From assembly GCF_013386825.1 (NCBI RefSeq), contig NZ_JACARC010000005.1:62001-126000 (forward strand): DNA of 64,000 bases. Direction: 5' to 3'. Below, one piece after another: positions 9,468 through 18,170 of this stretch (its first letter is position 1; the number at the start of each line of letters is the position of its first letter). Below the pieces are notes generated by a model. The model was not told the origin of the DNA. It saw nothing but the letters and a program-made list of their open reading frames with translations, and did not search any database. The stretch comes from Pseudomonas sp. IPO3778. GTDB lineage: Bacteria; Pseudomonadota; Gammaproteobacteria; Pseudomonadales; Pseudomonadaceae. Both the position numbers and the translations under genes were made by a program.

Positions 9468-10637
9468 TCAGACCGAAGACGGCCCGTGGATACCGTTGAA
9501 CACCAGCTTGTGGAAGTGATGCACCAGGTGCTCGCTTTCGTTGCTGCGCTGGGCGTCGATCATGTAGCGGCCCTGGTCGTAACCGAGGGAGTGCAGGCCT
9601 TTTTGCACGGAGATGTTCAGGGCGATGTCTTCCGGGCCCAGGTCTTCGTTCATCCACTTCATGCACGAGGCACTGACGGCCGCCGTTTCAGGGTTGTTGG
9701 AGTAGTAGCCGAAGCGCAGCAGGGAGCGTTCGGCGTCCAGCGGGATCATGATGAACGAGCCCAGGAACTCCGAAAACGGGAAGGTGTAGAAGGTGTTGTT
9801 GGGCCACAGGCCGATGTTGAAAAAGCGCTCGTCGGGGTTTACGTCGGGGCGCAGGGGCACACCGTAGGCTTCGGTCACCGACAGGTTGGCGGGGGCGATG
9901 TAGGTCCACCAGTTGTCGCGTTTGGTCAACTGGTAACCCTTGAAATCGATCAGCTTGGCCAGGTCCACATGGCACGGCCCGGACAGCTTGAAGTGATAGC
10001 CCTCGATGGAGTTGTCCATGATCACCTTCCAGTTGGCTGGCACGATCACGTCCTGCTCCTCGATCAGCCGCATGTTTTCCAGGTCGGGAAATACCCGGCG
10101 CATTTCCTCGTCGGCGCCGGGAAACAAGTCACGCAGGGAGGGCGCGGCCGGGTCGAGGTTGAAGTAAATGAAACCGCCCAGTTCTTCGGTGCGCACCTGG
10201 GGAATATTGAACTGCTGCAACTCGAAGTTTTTCATTTTTTCGCAACGGGGCGCGCCGCGCAGGCTGCCGTCCATTTCGTAGCACCACGAGTGATAGGCGC
10301 AGCGCACCACGCCGCCGGTGGTGCCGCGACGGTCCTCCAGCAGGCGATTGCCGCGATGCTGGCACACGTTGTGGAAGCCGTGGATCTGGCCCTGGCGATT
10401 TCGGGCGACCACCACGCTCTGGTCAAACAGGTCGGTGACCACGTACTGGCCCGGTTCGGCAAACTCGCTGACGTGCCCGGCCACGTGCCAGGCGTGCATG
10501 AAAATATTGTCGCGCTCGGCCTTGAACAGGCTCTCGTCAAAGAAGTAGCGCGAGGGCAGGGTGAAGGCGTGTTCCGGGTCCTGGTGGTCCCAACCCTCGA
10601 CGGGGCTGTGGTGTTTGCGGGTCTGGAAATCTTGCAT
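9468..10637 (-). CDS. Rieske [2Fe-2S] aromatic-ring-hydroxylating/N-demethylating oxygenase, alpha subunit
   Basis: 389 aa. The Rieske cluster ligands are C92-x-H94 and C113-x2-H116 (CQH, CAYH). The catalytic iron site shows NWKVIMDNSIEGYHF with H215 and a second histidine, H223. The residue at the usual bridging position is E212, as in the carnitine oxygenase CntA type, rather than Asp as in naphthalene dioxygenase. This favours a demethylase or betaine oxygenase (GbcA, Stc2 or CntA relatives) over a ring dioxygenase. ATG at 10637 has GGAG nine bases upstream; an upstream in-frame start at 10757 has no such site and would run through the palindromic operator. No ferredoxin reductase partner gene is present in the window. 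Confidence 0.88.
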   Translation of the reverse strand: MQDFQTRKHHSPVEGWDHQDPEHAFTLPSRYFFDESLFKAERDNIFMHAWHVAGHVSEFAEPGQYVVTDLFDQSVVVARNRQGQIHGFHNVCQHRGNRLLEDRRGTTGGVVRCAYHSWCYEMDGSLRGAPRCEKMKNFELQQFNIPQVRTEELGGFIYFNLDPAAPSLRDLFPGADEEMRRVFPDLENMRLIEEQDVIVPANWKVIMDNSIEGYHFKLSGPCHVDLAKLIDFKGYQLTKRDNWWTYIAPANLSVTEAYGVPLRPDVNPDERFFNIGLWPNNTFYTFPFSEFLGSFIMIPLDAERSLLRFGYYSNNPETAAVSASCMKWMNEDLGPEDIALNISVQKGLHSLGYDQGRYMIDAQRSNESEHLVHHFHKLVFNGIHGPSSV

Positions 10638-10719
10638 GGGGGCTATCTCCACGGTCAATGGCCGCACGGCACGGCTGCTTGTTCTGGGAGTTAATCTAGG
10701 GGCAGGGCCGGGTCGGGTA

Positions 10720-10757
10720 TTGATCGTTTGCGACCAGTTGCGCGGGCAAATGATCAA
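10720..10757. promoter_or_regulatory. Palindromic operator candidate upstream of the Rieske operon
   Basis: Inverted repeat TTGATCGTTTGC - 14 bases - GCAAATGATCAA; 11 of 12 positions in the arms are complementary. It lies 83 bases before the Rieske start codon and 81 before the divergent AI-2E-type gene. The size suits a dimeric activator or repressor, most simply the GlxA-type regulator encoded at the end of the operon. This is inference from position and symmetry only. Confidence 0.6.
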
Positions 10758-10838
10758 AGCAGGGCACTCGTGGGATTTGCGGCGGACTAACCATCAGGGT
10801 GCACATGAGTGTCCTGCGTTTTTTGAGATGGATCGGCC

Positions 10839-11900
10839 ATGAATCAAACCAACCTGCAATTCAAAACCCTGCTGTTACTGCTTGCCCTGGTGACCATCGC
10901 GTTTATCTGGATTTTGCTGCCGTTTTACGGCGCGGTGTTCTGGGCGGTGATCCTGGGGATCATTTTTGCCCCGATGCAACGGCGGGTTCAGCAACGTTTT
11001 GGCTGGAACCGCAACCTGACCTCACTGGCGACCCTGATGGTGTGCCTGGTGATCGCGATTTTGCCGGTGATCATCACCAGTGCCTTGCTGGTGCAAGAGG
11101 GCGCCACGCTTTACAAGAATGTCGAGAGCGGCAAGCTCGACGTTGCCGGGTATATCGAGCAGTTCAAGAACTTCCTGCCGCCGTACTTCCAGCACCTGCT
11201 GGACCGCTTCGGCATGGGCAACCTGGAAGGCCTGCGAGAGAAAATCGTCAAGAGCGCGATGCAGGGCAGCCAGTTTTTCGCGACCCAGGCGTTCAGCTTC
11301 GGCCAGGGCACATTTGATTTCCTGGTGAGCTTTTTCATCATGCTGTATTTGCTGTTCTTCCTGCTGCGGGACGGCCCCGAACTGGTGCGCAAGGTCCGCA
11401 CTGCCGTGCCGCTGGCCGAACCGCAAAAGCGTCGCCTGCAACTCAAGTTCAACCGGGTGGTGCGTGCCACGGTGAAAGGCAACGTGCTGGTGGCGGTCAC
11501 GCAAGGGGCGCTGGGCGGTTTGATCTTCTGGGTCCTGGACATTCCCAGCGCGTTGCTCTGGGCGGTGTTGATGGCGTTTCTGTCGTTGTTGCCGGCGGTG
11601 GGCGCGGGGATTGTGTGGGGGCCGGTGGCCGCGTATTTCCTGCTGAGCGGGGCCATCTGGCAAGGGGTGGTGCTGGGGCTGTTCGGGGTGTTTGTGATCG
11701 GGCTGGTGGACAATGTGCTAAGGCCCATCCTGGTGGGCAAGGACACCCGGATGCCGGATTACCTGATCCTGATCTCAACCCTGGGTGGGCTGTCGATCTT
11801 TGGTTTGAACGGTTTTGTCATCGGGCCGCTGATTGCTGCGTTGTTCATGTCCAGTTGGGCGCTGTTTGTCGAAACCAAACCGCGGGTGCAGCTGCCTTAG
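10839..11900 (+). CDS. AI-2E family transporter (YdiK/PerM-like)
   Basis: 353 aa integral membrane protein of the UPF0118/AI-2E exporter family. There are two N-terminal hydrophobic segments (residues about 10-50), a third near 65-85, a soluble segment of about 80 residues, then clustered membrane segments near 165-190 and from 215 to 340, including the family's LxxxxxLLPAVGAGIVWGP loop and the C-terminal DNxLRPxLVG motif. The family includes autoinducer-2 exporters and Na+/H+ antiporters, so the substrate here is unknown. Its stop overlaps the stop of a small convergent gene by a few bases. Confidence 0.88.
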   Translation: MNQTNLQFKTLLLLLALVTIAFIWILLPFYGAVFWAVILGIIFAPMQRRVQQRFGWNRNLTSLATLMVCLVIAILPVIITSALLVQEGATLYKNVESGKLDVAGYIEQFKNFLPPYFQHLLDRFGMGNLEGLREKIVKSAMQGSQFFATQAFSFGQGTFDFLVSFFIMLYLLFFLLRDGPELVRKVRTAVPLAEPQKRRLQLKFNRVVRATVKGNVLVAVTQGALGGLIFWVLDIPSALLWAVLMAFLSLLPAVGAGIVWGPVAAYFLLSGAIWQGVVLGLFGVFVIGLVDNVLRPILVGKDTRMPDYLILISTLGGLSIFGLNGFVIGPLIAALFMSSWALFVETKPRVQLP

Positions 11901-12076
11901 GCATGAAAGCAATGAGCCATCTTCAGCGACAGGGCCTGGGCCGCCGGCAACGAAGTGAGTGGGCCGCTGATGGCTTCGCCATCCCGTACCAGGTACCAGC
12001 AGGCGAGCAAACCCAATTCTCTGAGTGAGGCGGGAACGGCACTGCCGATGACGGACATGATTTGAATAGTGGGCAT
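11897..12076 (-). CDS. Small protein, 59 aa, GYF_2-like motif
   Basis: Short gene supported by a strong ribosome site: GGAGG lies seven bases before the ATG at 12076. It reads MPTIQIMSVIGSAVPASL, then a segment WYLVRDGEAISGP and a C-terminal LPAAQALSLK. The spacing W-Y-x4-G-x3-GP resembles the core of GYF_2 domains, small modules found in membrane-associated bacterial proteins, but the protein is truncated compared with a whole domain. Function unknown. It is convergent with, and overlaps the end of, the AI-2E-type gene by four bases. Comparison across Pseudomonas would settle whether it is translated. Confidence 0.6.
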   Translation of the reverse strand: MPTIQIMSVIGSAVPASLRELGLLACWYLVRDGEAISGPLTSLPAAQALSLKMAHCFHA

Positions 12077-12179
12077 GACGACCTCCGATACGCTATGGAG
12101 GTGACAGTATGGTGTGGAGGCTTTAAGGGGAAATTAACCCGCTCGATAGTCGACATCACTGTTATCGAGCAACGAGGGG

Positions 12180-12374
12180 TCAGTCGACCACTTGATCAAG
12201 CATATGCACCACTTCCTGCTCACTGAGCAAGCCCTTGCGCACCAGGTTCTCCGCCAGCAGGGACAGGAACTTGGCATTGCGGTGGCCTTCCAGGGCCTTG
12301 AGCTCGGTCAGTACGCTATAGACCTTGCTCGAGGTGCAAAGGCCGGCGGTACGATGAGGGTTTTGCGTGGGCAT
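12180..12374 (-). CDS. Conserved small hypothetical protein, 64 aa
   Basis: I do not recognise a named family. The protein is mostly helical and charged, with the segment ALEGHRNAKFLSLLAENLVRKGLLSEQEVVHMLDQVVD, which resembles short helical proteins common in Pseudomonas. ATG at 12374 is preferred because AGGA lies at a normal distance; an upstream TTG at 12380 is too close to that site. It has no signal peptide or membrane segment and is probably cytoplasmic. Confidence 0.65.
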   Translation of the reverse strand: MPTQNPHRTAGLCTSSKVYSVLTELKALEGHRNAKFLSLLAENLVRKGLLSEQEVVHMLDQVVD

Positions 12375-12553
12375 GGTCAATCGTCCTTGTTCTTATTGGC
12401 TGGACAGTGCTGAGAGTGGAAACCTGTTGAGACACAAACATGACAGCGCAGGCCCCGGTCGGGCAAGTGCCTATTGAGATCAATAATGTGGGATTTGGCC
12501 ACAGCCATTGTCCTTATAACGACCTTGGCGAGATTTATTCAGACCTGCAGGCC

Positions 12554-12584
12554 AAAAAAAGGCCCCGCTTTTTAGGGCGGAGCC
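12554..12584 (-). terminator. Rho-independent terminator after the glycine-zipper/Tyr-Pro-rich gene
   Basis: On the minus strand GGCTCCGC, an 8-base loop and GCGGGGCC form a stem followed by T7. It stands about 24 bases after the stop of the gene at 12608-12955. Confidence 0.85.
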
Positions 12585-12607
12585 TGTTCGTGTGTGTCAG
12601 TTGACGC

Positions 12608-12955
12608 TTACCAGCCGCGACCGTAATAGCCGTGTGGAGGGCCGTAGTAGCCGCGCGGTGGGCCGTAATAGACCGGCGCCGGGCGGTAATAAACCCGTTG
12701 CTGCACGTACACCGGCGGTGGCGGTGCGTAATAGACCGGTGGCGGAGCGGCATACACTGGCTGCGGCTGGACATACACCGGCTGTTGCACGTAGACCGGC
12801 TGCTGCTGGCTGGCAACGATCGAGCCGCCTACCACTGCACCGACAACGGCACCCAGTGCGAGCGGAGCACCCCAACCACCACCGTGGGCGGAGGCCTGTC
12901 CTGCTATAGCGAGTGCGCCGATAAGCAAGGCGATCTTGGGGATTTTACGAATCAT
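12608..12955 (-). CDS. Exported glycine-zipper, Tyr/Pro-rich repeat protein
   Basis: 115 aa. A signal peptide (MIRKIPKIALLIGALAIAGQASA) is followed by a short glycine zipper (ALGAVVGAVVGGSIV). The C-terminal half is built of repeats rich in Pro, Val and Tyr (PVYVQQPVYVQPQPVYAAPPP, with later PVYYGPP and GYYGPPHGYYG units). Such proteins are usually outer-membrane or envelope associated. The ATG at 12955 has GAGGA at a good distance, and a clear terminator follows. The function is unknown; the repeats look able to change copy number between strains. Confidence 0.8.
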   Translation of the reverse strand: MIRKIPKIALLIGALAIAGQASAHGGGWGAPLALGAVVGAVVGGSIVASQQQPVYVQQPVYVQPQPVYAAPPPVYYAPPPPVYVQQRVYYRPAPVYYGPPRGYYGPPHGYYGRGW

Positions 12956-13202
12956 GGTTATTCCTCGGTTAGCCCCTGCGCTTGTGGTCTGCAATCAATA
13001 GACTCAAGGATTGTCGCGGGGATACTTTTAAGACAGCGTATTTCTGAAAAACAGCACAGCCGATAAGTAAAGGTTGTGTAAGGTCTGTATCGGTTGGCTT
13101 ACACAAGCGGCCGGGCACAGTGCGTATGATCCATGACAACCCGCTGGCGCGGGTATTCCGTCCATCCGAAACAGCCTCTGGAAGGGCTTCAAGGAGTTAC
13201 CG

Positions 13203-14021
13203 ATGCAGATGAACCCCAACAAGGACACCCAACTGTGCATGTCGCTGTCGGCGCGCCCCGGGAATTTTGGCCTGCGGTTTCATAACCACCTGTACGAGCA
13301 GTTGGGCCTGAATTTCTACTACAAGGCCTTCAGCAGCCAGGACTTGCCGGGCGCCGTGGGTGGCATCCGCGCGTTGAATATTCGTGGGTGTGGCGTATCG
13401 ATGCCGTTCAAGGAGGCGTGCATTGCCCTGGTGGACGAACTGGATGATTCGGCGCGGGCCATTGCCTCGATCAACACCATCGTCAATACCGACGGGCATT
13501 TGAAGGCCTACAACACCGACTACATTGCCATCGAGCAACTGCTGAAGACCCACGCAGTGCCCAAGGATTCGACGTTTGCCCTGCGCGGCAGCGGCGGCAT
13601 GGCCAAGGCCGTGGCCAGTGCCTTGCGCGACGGCGGCTACGCCAATGGCGTGATCGTGGCGCGTAATGAAGAAGCGGGCCGGGCGCTGGCCCGGAGCCTG
13701 GGGTATGAATGGCAGGCGGAGCTGGGTGCGTTACGTCCGCAGATGTTGGTCAACGTGACGCCGATTGGCATGACCGGAGGGTCGGAGGCTGATCAGTTGG
13801 CGTTTGAGGCTGATGCGATTGATAGGGCCGAGACGGTGTTCGATGTGGTGGCCATTCCCTCGGAAACCCCACTGATCCTGCGTGGCCGCGCCCAGGGCAA
13901 ACGGGTGATTACCGGCCTGGAAGTGATTGCCATCCAGGCGTTGGAGCAGTTTGTGCTGTACACCGGCGTGCGGCCGACCGATGCGCAGTTTCAGGCCGCG
14001 GTGGCGTTTGCGCGAAGCTGA
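13203..14021 (+). CDS. Shikimate 5-dehydrogenase-like protein
   Basis: 272 aa NAD(P)-dependent enzyme of the AroE fold. The substrate-binding signature is SMPFKE with the likely catalytic lysine at K70, followed by NTDY at residues 104-107. The nucleotide-binding motif GSGGMAK is at 129-135, the C-terminal fold has VNVTPIGM, and the tail GLEVIAIQALEQF matches the family. It differs from the canonical AroE N-terminus (no SPxxHN start but NFGLRFHNHLYEQLGL). It is probably a paralogue acting on shikimate, quinate or a related acid rather than the housekeeping AroE. A GGAG site precedes the ATG. Confidence 0.85.
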   Translation: MQMNPNKDTQLCMSLSARPGNFGLRFHNHLYEQLGLNFYYKAFSSQDLPGAVGGIRALNIRGCGVSMPFKEACIALVDELDDSARAIASINTIVNTDGHLKAYNTDYIAIEQLLKTHAVPKDSTFALRGSGGMAKAVASALRDGGYANGVIVARNEEAGRALARSLGYEWQAELGALRPQMLVNVTPIGMTGGSEADQLAFEADAIDRAETVFDVVAIPSETPLILRGRAQGKRVITGLEVIAIQALEQFVLYTGVRPTDAQFQAAVAFARS

Positions 14022-14078
14022 GGTTGAGGTTGAGGGCGCCTTCTTTAATGGCGCACATTTTTGTGGTGAGGGGGCTTT

Positions 14079-14212
14079 TGTGGCGAGGGGGCTTGTCCCC
14101 CGTTGGGCTGCGAAGCAGCCCCTAAACCCGCGACCGGGTTCTAACGGACAGAATGCGATGAGCTTATCGGGGCTGCTTCGCAGCCCAACGGGGGACAAGC
14201 CCCCTCGCCACA
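14079..14212. repeat. Family B repeat, inverted pair
   Basis: A copy at 14079-14122 and its reverse complement at 14169-14212 face each other, separated by 46 bases. The pair lies between the convergent genes for the shikimate dehydrogenase-like protein and YceH and may fold as a large hairpin in either transcript. A partial extra unit (TTGTGGTGAGGGGGCTTT) lies just before it. Confidence 0.85.
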
Positions 14213-14223
14213 GAGGTTGCTGA

Positions 14224-14871
14224 TTACTCGAGCCGGGACAGCCGCTCTTCCAGCGCCGCAATCCGCGCCTCCAGCTCTTCGATACGCTCCAGCGACACGC
14301 CACTTCCCGCGCCACGCTCCACCGGGTTCCCCCGTGCCGCCAGGATCGCCTCAATATCCGCCGGGTCCCCCAGGGCGTGCATATACCGGTCTTCCCGCTG
14401 CCCCGACTGACGCGGCACCAACAACGCCAGCCCACGGGCAATCAGGCGTTCCAGTTGATGCACCACTTGCTCGGCGTCTTCAAAATCGTGCATGCGCCCA
14501 CTGCGGGTCAGCAGTTCGTTGACCGTCTGCGGGCCCCGCAGAAACAGCAGCCCGCTGAGAATCACCTGGGCCGGCACCAGTTCCAGCGCCTTGTCCACCC
14601 GATGCTCCCAGCGATCGGCCCGGCTGCCCATCACCAGTCGGGTAAAGCCACGACTTTCCAGCGCCCGCAGGCTCTGGCCGACCTGGCCCTGGCTCAGGTT
14701 CATCACCGGTTCGCGGCTGGTTTTCTGGTTGCAGGCGGTCACCAGTGCGTTGAGGGTCAACGGGTAGGTTTCGGGGCTGGTGGCCTGTTTTTCGATCAGG
14801 CAACCCAGGATGCGGATTTCCGTGCTGTTCAGGCGCGGTTCTTCAGAAGTCGTGTCGTGCTCGGTGGTCAT
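14224..14871 (-). CDS. yceH: YceH family protein (DUF480)
   Basis: 215 aa with the two winged-helix domains typical of YceH. The N-terminal one starts [28 protein letters not shown] in spirit (residues about 15-80); the second follows near 95-170. A short C-terminal coiled coil ([18 protein letters not shown]) closes the protein. The family fold suggests DNA or protein binding, but its role is not firmly established. Identification by family signature is strong. Confidence 0.92.
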   Translation of the reverse strand: MTTEHDTTSEEPRLNSTEIRILGCLIEKQATSPETYPLTLNALVTACNQKTSREPVMNLSQGQVGQSLRALESRGFTRLVMGSRADRWEHRVDKALELVPAQVILSGLLFLRGPQTVNELLTRSGRMHDFEDAEQVVHQLERLIARGLALLVPRQSGQREDRYMHALGDPADIEAILAARGNPVERGAGSGVSLERIEELEARIAALEERLSRLE

Positions 14872-14951
14872 CGCGCTTTCCCTAATGCAGTGAGCCCACT
14901 AGCCTAATCCTGAAAAAATAAAAGACAAGCGGCGCCGGCTGCCGGCATGTC

Positions 14952-14957
14952 TATAAT
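14952..14957 (+). promoter_or_regulatory. -10 element of the DUF1993 gene
   Basis: Perfect TATAAT 40 bases upstream of the ATG at 14998. I see no good -35 box at the normal distance. The position rules out the in-frame ATG at 14947 as the start, because it would lie before the transcript begins. Confidence 0.55.
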
Positions 14958-14997
14958 CGCGTCTGTTTCAAACCCTGCCACAACTGTCGAGACTGTC

Positions 14998-15507
14998 ATG
15001 ACTATTTCCCTGTACGCCGCTTCCCTCCCGGTCTTCAAGCAAATGCTCAACGCCCTGAGCGATGTGCTGAACAAGGCTGAAGCCCACGCCACCGCCAAGA
15101 ACATCGACCCGAACGCCTTCCTGCAAGCGCGCCTGTACCCGGACATGTTCCCGCTGGTACGCCAGGTGCAGATCGCCGTCGACTTCGCCAAAGGCGTTTC
15201 TGCCCGCCTGGCTGAAATCGAAGTACCGAAATACGACGATACAGAAGTCACCTTCGCCGACCTGCAAGCGCTGATCGCCAAGGTCCTGGCGTTTATCGAC
15301 ACCATCACCCCGGCCCAGGTCGACGGCAAAGAAGGCATCGAAATCATCACCCGCCCTGGCACGCCGAAAGAGAAGCGCTTCAGCGGCCAGTCGTACCTGT
15401 TGAGCTACGGCCTGCCGCAGTTCTTCTTCCACGTCACCACCGCTTACGCCTTGCTGCGCCACAACGGTGTGGAAGTGGGCAAGCGCGACTACATGGGCGC
15501 GTTCTAA
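14998..15507 (+). CDS. DUF1993 family protein
   Basis: 169 aa, helical protein of the DUF1993 family, which is distantly related to DinB-like four-helix bundles. Typical features are the N-terminal LPVFKQMLNALSDVLNKAE, ARLYPDMFPLVRQVQIA in the middle, and PQFFFHVTTAYALLRHNGVEVGKRDY near the C-terminus. Histidines at conserved places may bind a metal, but the function is not known. It has its own promoter and is followed by a strong bidirectional terminator. Confidence 0.9.
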   Translation: MTISLYAASLPVFKQMLNALSDVLNKAEAHATAKNIDPNAFLQARLYPDMFPLVRQVQIAVDFAKGVSARLAEIEVPKYDDTEVTFADLQALIAKVLAFIDTITPAQVDGKEGIEIITRPGTPKEKRFSGQSYLLSYGLPQFFFHVTTAYALLRHNGVEVGKRDYMGAF

Positions 15508-15516
15508 GCCGGTCAT

Positions 15517-15562
15517 AAAAAAGCCCGGGGCGGTTCATTCACGAACCGCCCCGGGCTTTTTT
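15517..15562. terminator. Bidirectional rho-independent terminator
   Basis: A perfect stem (GCCCGGGGCGGTTC / GAACCGCCCCGGGC) with a 6-base loop, flanked by A6 and T6. It can end both the DUF1993 transcript (+) and the sstT transcript (-). Confidence 0.95.
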
Positions 15563-15575
15563 GTGCGCGCAAGGT

Positions 15576-16796
15576 TTACGCGGCTTGTTCTTCTTTGCCC
15601 AGGCACGCGGCGGCGGTGAACAACACGTCGGTGGACGAGTTCAGCGCGGTTTCCGCCGAGTCCTGCAACACCCCGATAATGAAGCCTACGGCCACCACCT
15701 GCATGGCGATTTCGCTGGGAATGCCGAACAGGCTGCACGCCAGCGGGATCAACAGCAGCGAACCACCGGCAACCCCCGAGGCCCCGCAGGCACACACCGC
15801 CGCGACGACGCTGAGCAACACAGCGGTGGGGATGTCCACCGCAATGCCCAAGGTGTGCACGGCGGCCAGGGTCAAGACGGTAATGGTGGTGGCAGCACCG
15901 GCCATATTGATGGTGGCGCCCAGGGGGATCGACACCGAGTAGGTGTCTTCATGCAGGCCCAGGCGCTTGCTCAGTGCCAGGTTGACCGGGATGTTGGCTG
16001 CCGAACTGCGGGTGAAGAACGCGGTGATGCCGCTTTCCCGCAGGCACATCAGCACCAGCGGGTAAGGGTTGCGGCGCAGTTTCCAGTACACGATGGCCGG
16101 GTTGATCACCAGCGCCACAAACAGCATGCAGCCCAGCAACACCACCAGCAGGTGCGCGTAGCCCAGCAGGGCGCCGAAGCCGGAGGTGGCGAGGGTGGAG
16201 GCCACCAGGCCGAAGATCCCCAACGGCGCGAAGCGGATCACCATGCGCACGATCAACGTGACGCCGTTGGACAGGTCCCCCAGCACGGTGCGGGTGGTGT
16301 CGCTGGCATGGCGAATCGCTATGCCCATGCCGATGGCCCAGGCGAGGATACCGATGAAGTTGGCGTTCATCAGCGCGCTGACCGGGTTGTCCACCACACT
16401 GAGCGCCAGGCTTTGCAACACTTCACCAATGCCGCCGGGGGCACTGACGGCGATATCGTGGGTGGCCAGTACCAGCGAGGAGGGGAACAGTGTGCTGGCG
16501 ATCACCGCCACCACCGCGGCAGCAAAGGTACCCAGCAGGTACAGGAACAGGATCGGGCGGATATGGGTTTCCTGGCCATGCTTATGGTTGGCGATCGAGG
16601 CCATCACCAGCACAAACACCAGGATCGGCGCGACCGCCTTGAGTGCCGAAACAAACACCTTGCCGATAAACCCGGTGGCCTGTGCGACATCGGGCAACAA
16701 CAGGGCCAGCAGAATACCGGCGATCAGGCCGATGACGATTTGAGTGACCAGGCTGATAGACATCAGCCGTTGAAAGAGAGAAGGGGCAGCAGTCAT
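15576..16796 (-). CDS. sstT: Serine/threonine:sodium symporter SstT
   Basis: 406 aa member of the dicarboxylate/amino acid:cation symporter family, close to E. coli SstT in length and layout. It has eight or more membrane segments, the serine-rich re-entrant loop ([19 protein letters not shown]), and the NMAG(A) motif ([19 protein letters not shown]) used for sodium and substrate binding. ATG at 16796 is preferred to an upstream TTG at 16835. It imports Ser and Thr with Na+. It is convergent with the DUF1993 gene over a shared terminator. Confidence 0.94.
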   Translation of the reverse strand: MTAAPSLFQRLMSISLVTQIVIGLIAGILLALLLPDVAQATGFIGKVFVSALKAVAPILVFVLVMASIANHKHGQETHIRPILFLYLLGTFAAAVVAVIASTLFPSSLVLATHDIAVSAPGGIGEVLQSLALSVVDNPVSALMNANFIGILAWAIGMGIAIRHASDTTRTVLGDLSNGVTLIVRMVIRFAPLGIFGLVASTLATSGFGALLGYAHLLVVLLGCMLFVALVINPAIVYWKLRRNPYPLVLMCLRESGITAFFTRSSAANIPVNLALSKRLGLHEDTYSVSIPLGATINMAGAATTITVLTLAAVHTLGIAVDIPTAVLLSVVAAVCACGASGVAGGSLLLIPLACSLFGIPSEIAMQVVAVGFIIGVLQDSAETALNSSTDVLFTAAACLGKEEQAA

Positions 16797-17011
16797 AAAG
16801 GGGTTGTCTCTGATTTTTTTAATAGATGCAGCCAAGGCAGCGTGAATCTGGCAGGCGCGCAGTCTAGCATCTGTAGGAAATGGCTTATCCGGGTGCGGCG
16901 TTCCGTCGCCACGTCACGACACATTCTGTTAACATTGCCCATCCTCTTCTTTCCTATTGATCAGCGGGCCTTCCGGGCTTTCGTTGATGTTGTCGTTTTC
17001 TGGAGTTTTTA

Positions 17012-18166
17012 ATGTTGTTTCCGATCCTGCTGTTGTCAGCCGCCGGTTTTACCGTGCTGACCACAGAGTTCATCATCGTCGGCCTGTTGCCTGCCATCGC
17101 CCGGGACCTCGACGTGAGCGTGTCCCAGGCCGGGTTGCTGGTGACGTTGTTCGCGTTCACCGTGGCAGCGTTTGGCCCGTTTCTTACCGCGTATTTCGCG
17201 CGGTTCGAGCGCAAGCGGCTGTTTATCACGATCCTGATCCTGTTCGGCCTGGCCAACACACTGGCCGCCATGGCGTCGAATATCTGGGTCATGTCCCTGG
17301 CCCGCCTGATCCCGGCGTTGGGGTTGCCGGTGTTCTGGGCCTTGGCCAGTGAGACGGCGGTGGACATCGTCGGGCCGGATTTTGCTGGGCGTGCAATTGA
17401 AAAAATCGGCTTCGGCATCGTCTGCGCCACGGTCTTCGGCATCCCGGTGGGCACGCTGATTTCCGATATGTTCGGCTGGCGCACGGCCTTTGGCATTCTT
17501 GCCGTGGTGGCGTTTGCCAAGGCCTTGCTGCTGTTTATCTACTTGCCGAAGACCCGGGCGAAGAACGATCAGGTGAGCTTGCGCTCCCAGTTCAAAATCT
17601 TGCGCAGCCCGTTGATGCAGGGGCATATCCTGCTGTCGATCCTGGTGTTCAGTGGCATGTTCACCGCTTACACCTACCTGGCTGACATTCTCGAGCGCCT
17701 GGCAGGTTTCGACGGAACGCTGGTGGGTTGGTGCCTGATGGGCTTCGGCGCTGTCGGCCTGATCGGCAACTCACTGGGCGGGCGCATGGTGGACCGTCAC
17801 CCGCTGATCGCCTCGATGGTGTTCTGCGGCTTCATGATCGCCGGCATGGTGGCGCTGGTGCCCGCCATTCACTCCACCGTCGGGCTGGCGGCGGCGATGG
17901 CGGTATGGGGCGTGACCCAGGCGGCGTTGTTCCTGGTGAGCCATGTGCGATTGATGAAGGCCGCGCCCCATGCGCCGGCGTTTGCCGCGTCGCTGAACAT
18001 CGCCGGGGCCAACCTGGGGATTGGCCTCGGGGCGTTGGTGGGCGGGCATGTGATCGACACCCTCGGCTTGGGCAGCCTCGGGTTTGCTGCCGCCGGTTTT
18101 ATCCTGCTGTCGATCCTGTTGGCACTGTGCCTGATGACCGCCAAGACCCGCGCCGTCTGCGCTTGA
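17012..18166 (+). CDS. MFS transporter, DHA1 family (drug/sugar/arabinose efflux type)
   Basis: 384 aa with 12 predicted membrane segments and no long soluble loop apart from the centre (KTRAKNDQVSLRSQ). The N-terminal FTVLTTEFIIVGLLPAIARDL and LVTLFAFTVAAFGP motifs are typical of the AraJ/YdhP/PbuE subgroup of proton-driven exporters. The substrate cannot be told. It is convergent with the NhaR-like regulator, four bases apart. Confidence 0.88.
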   Translation: MLFPILLLSAAGFTVLTTEFIIVGLLPAIARDLDVSVSQAGLLVTLFAFTVAAFGPFLTAYFARFERKRLFITILILFGLANTLAAMASNIWVMSLARLIPALGLPVFWALASETAVDIVGPDFAGRAIEKIGFGIVCATVFGIPVGTLISDMFGWRTAFGILAVVAFAKALLLFIYLPKTRAKNDQVSLRSQFKILRSPLMQGHILLSILVFSGMFTAYTYLADILERLAGFDGTLVGWCLMGFGAVGLIGNSLGGRMVDRHPLIASMVFCGFMIAGMVALVPAIHSTVGLAAAMAVWGVTQAALFLVSHVRLMKAAPHAPAFAASLNIAGANLGIGLGALVGGHVIDTLGLGSLGFAAAGFILLSILLALCLMTAKTRAVCA

Positions 18167-18170
18167 TTCA

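Noticed and set aside
15561..17012. A 483-codon + strand frame opposite sstT
   Set aside because: It is His/Gln/Arg-rich with no family pattern and crosses a terminator; the minus strand holds SstT.
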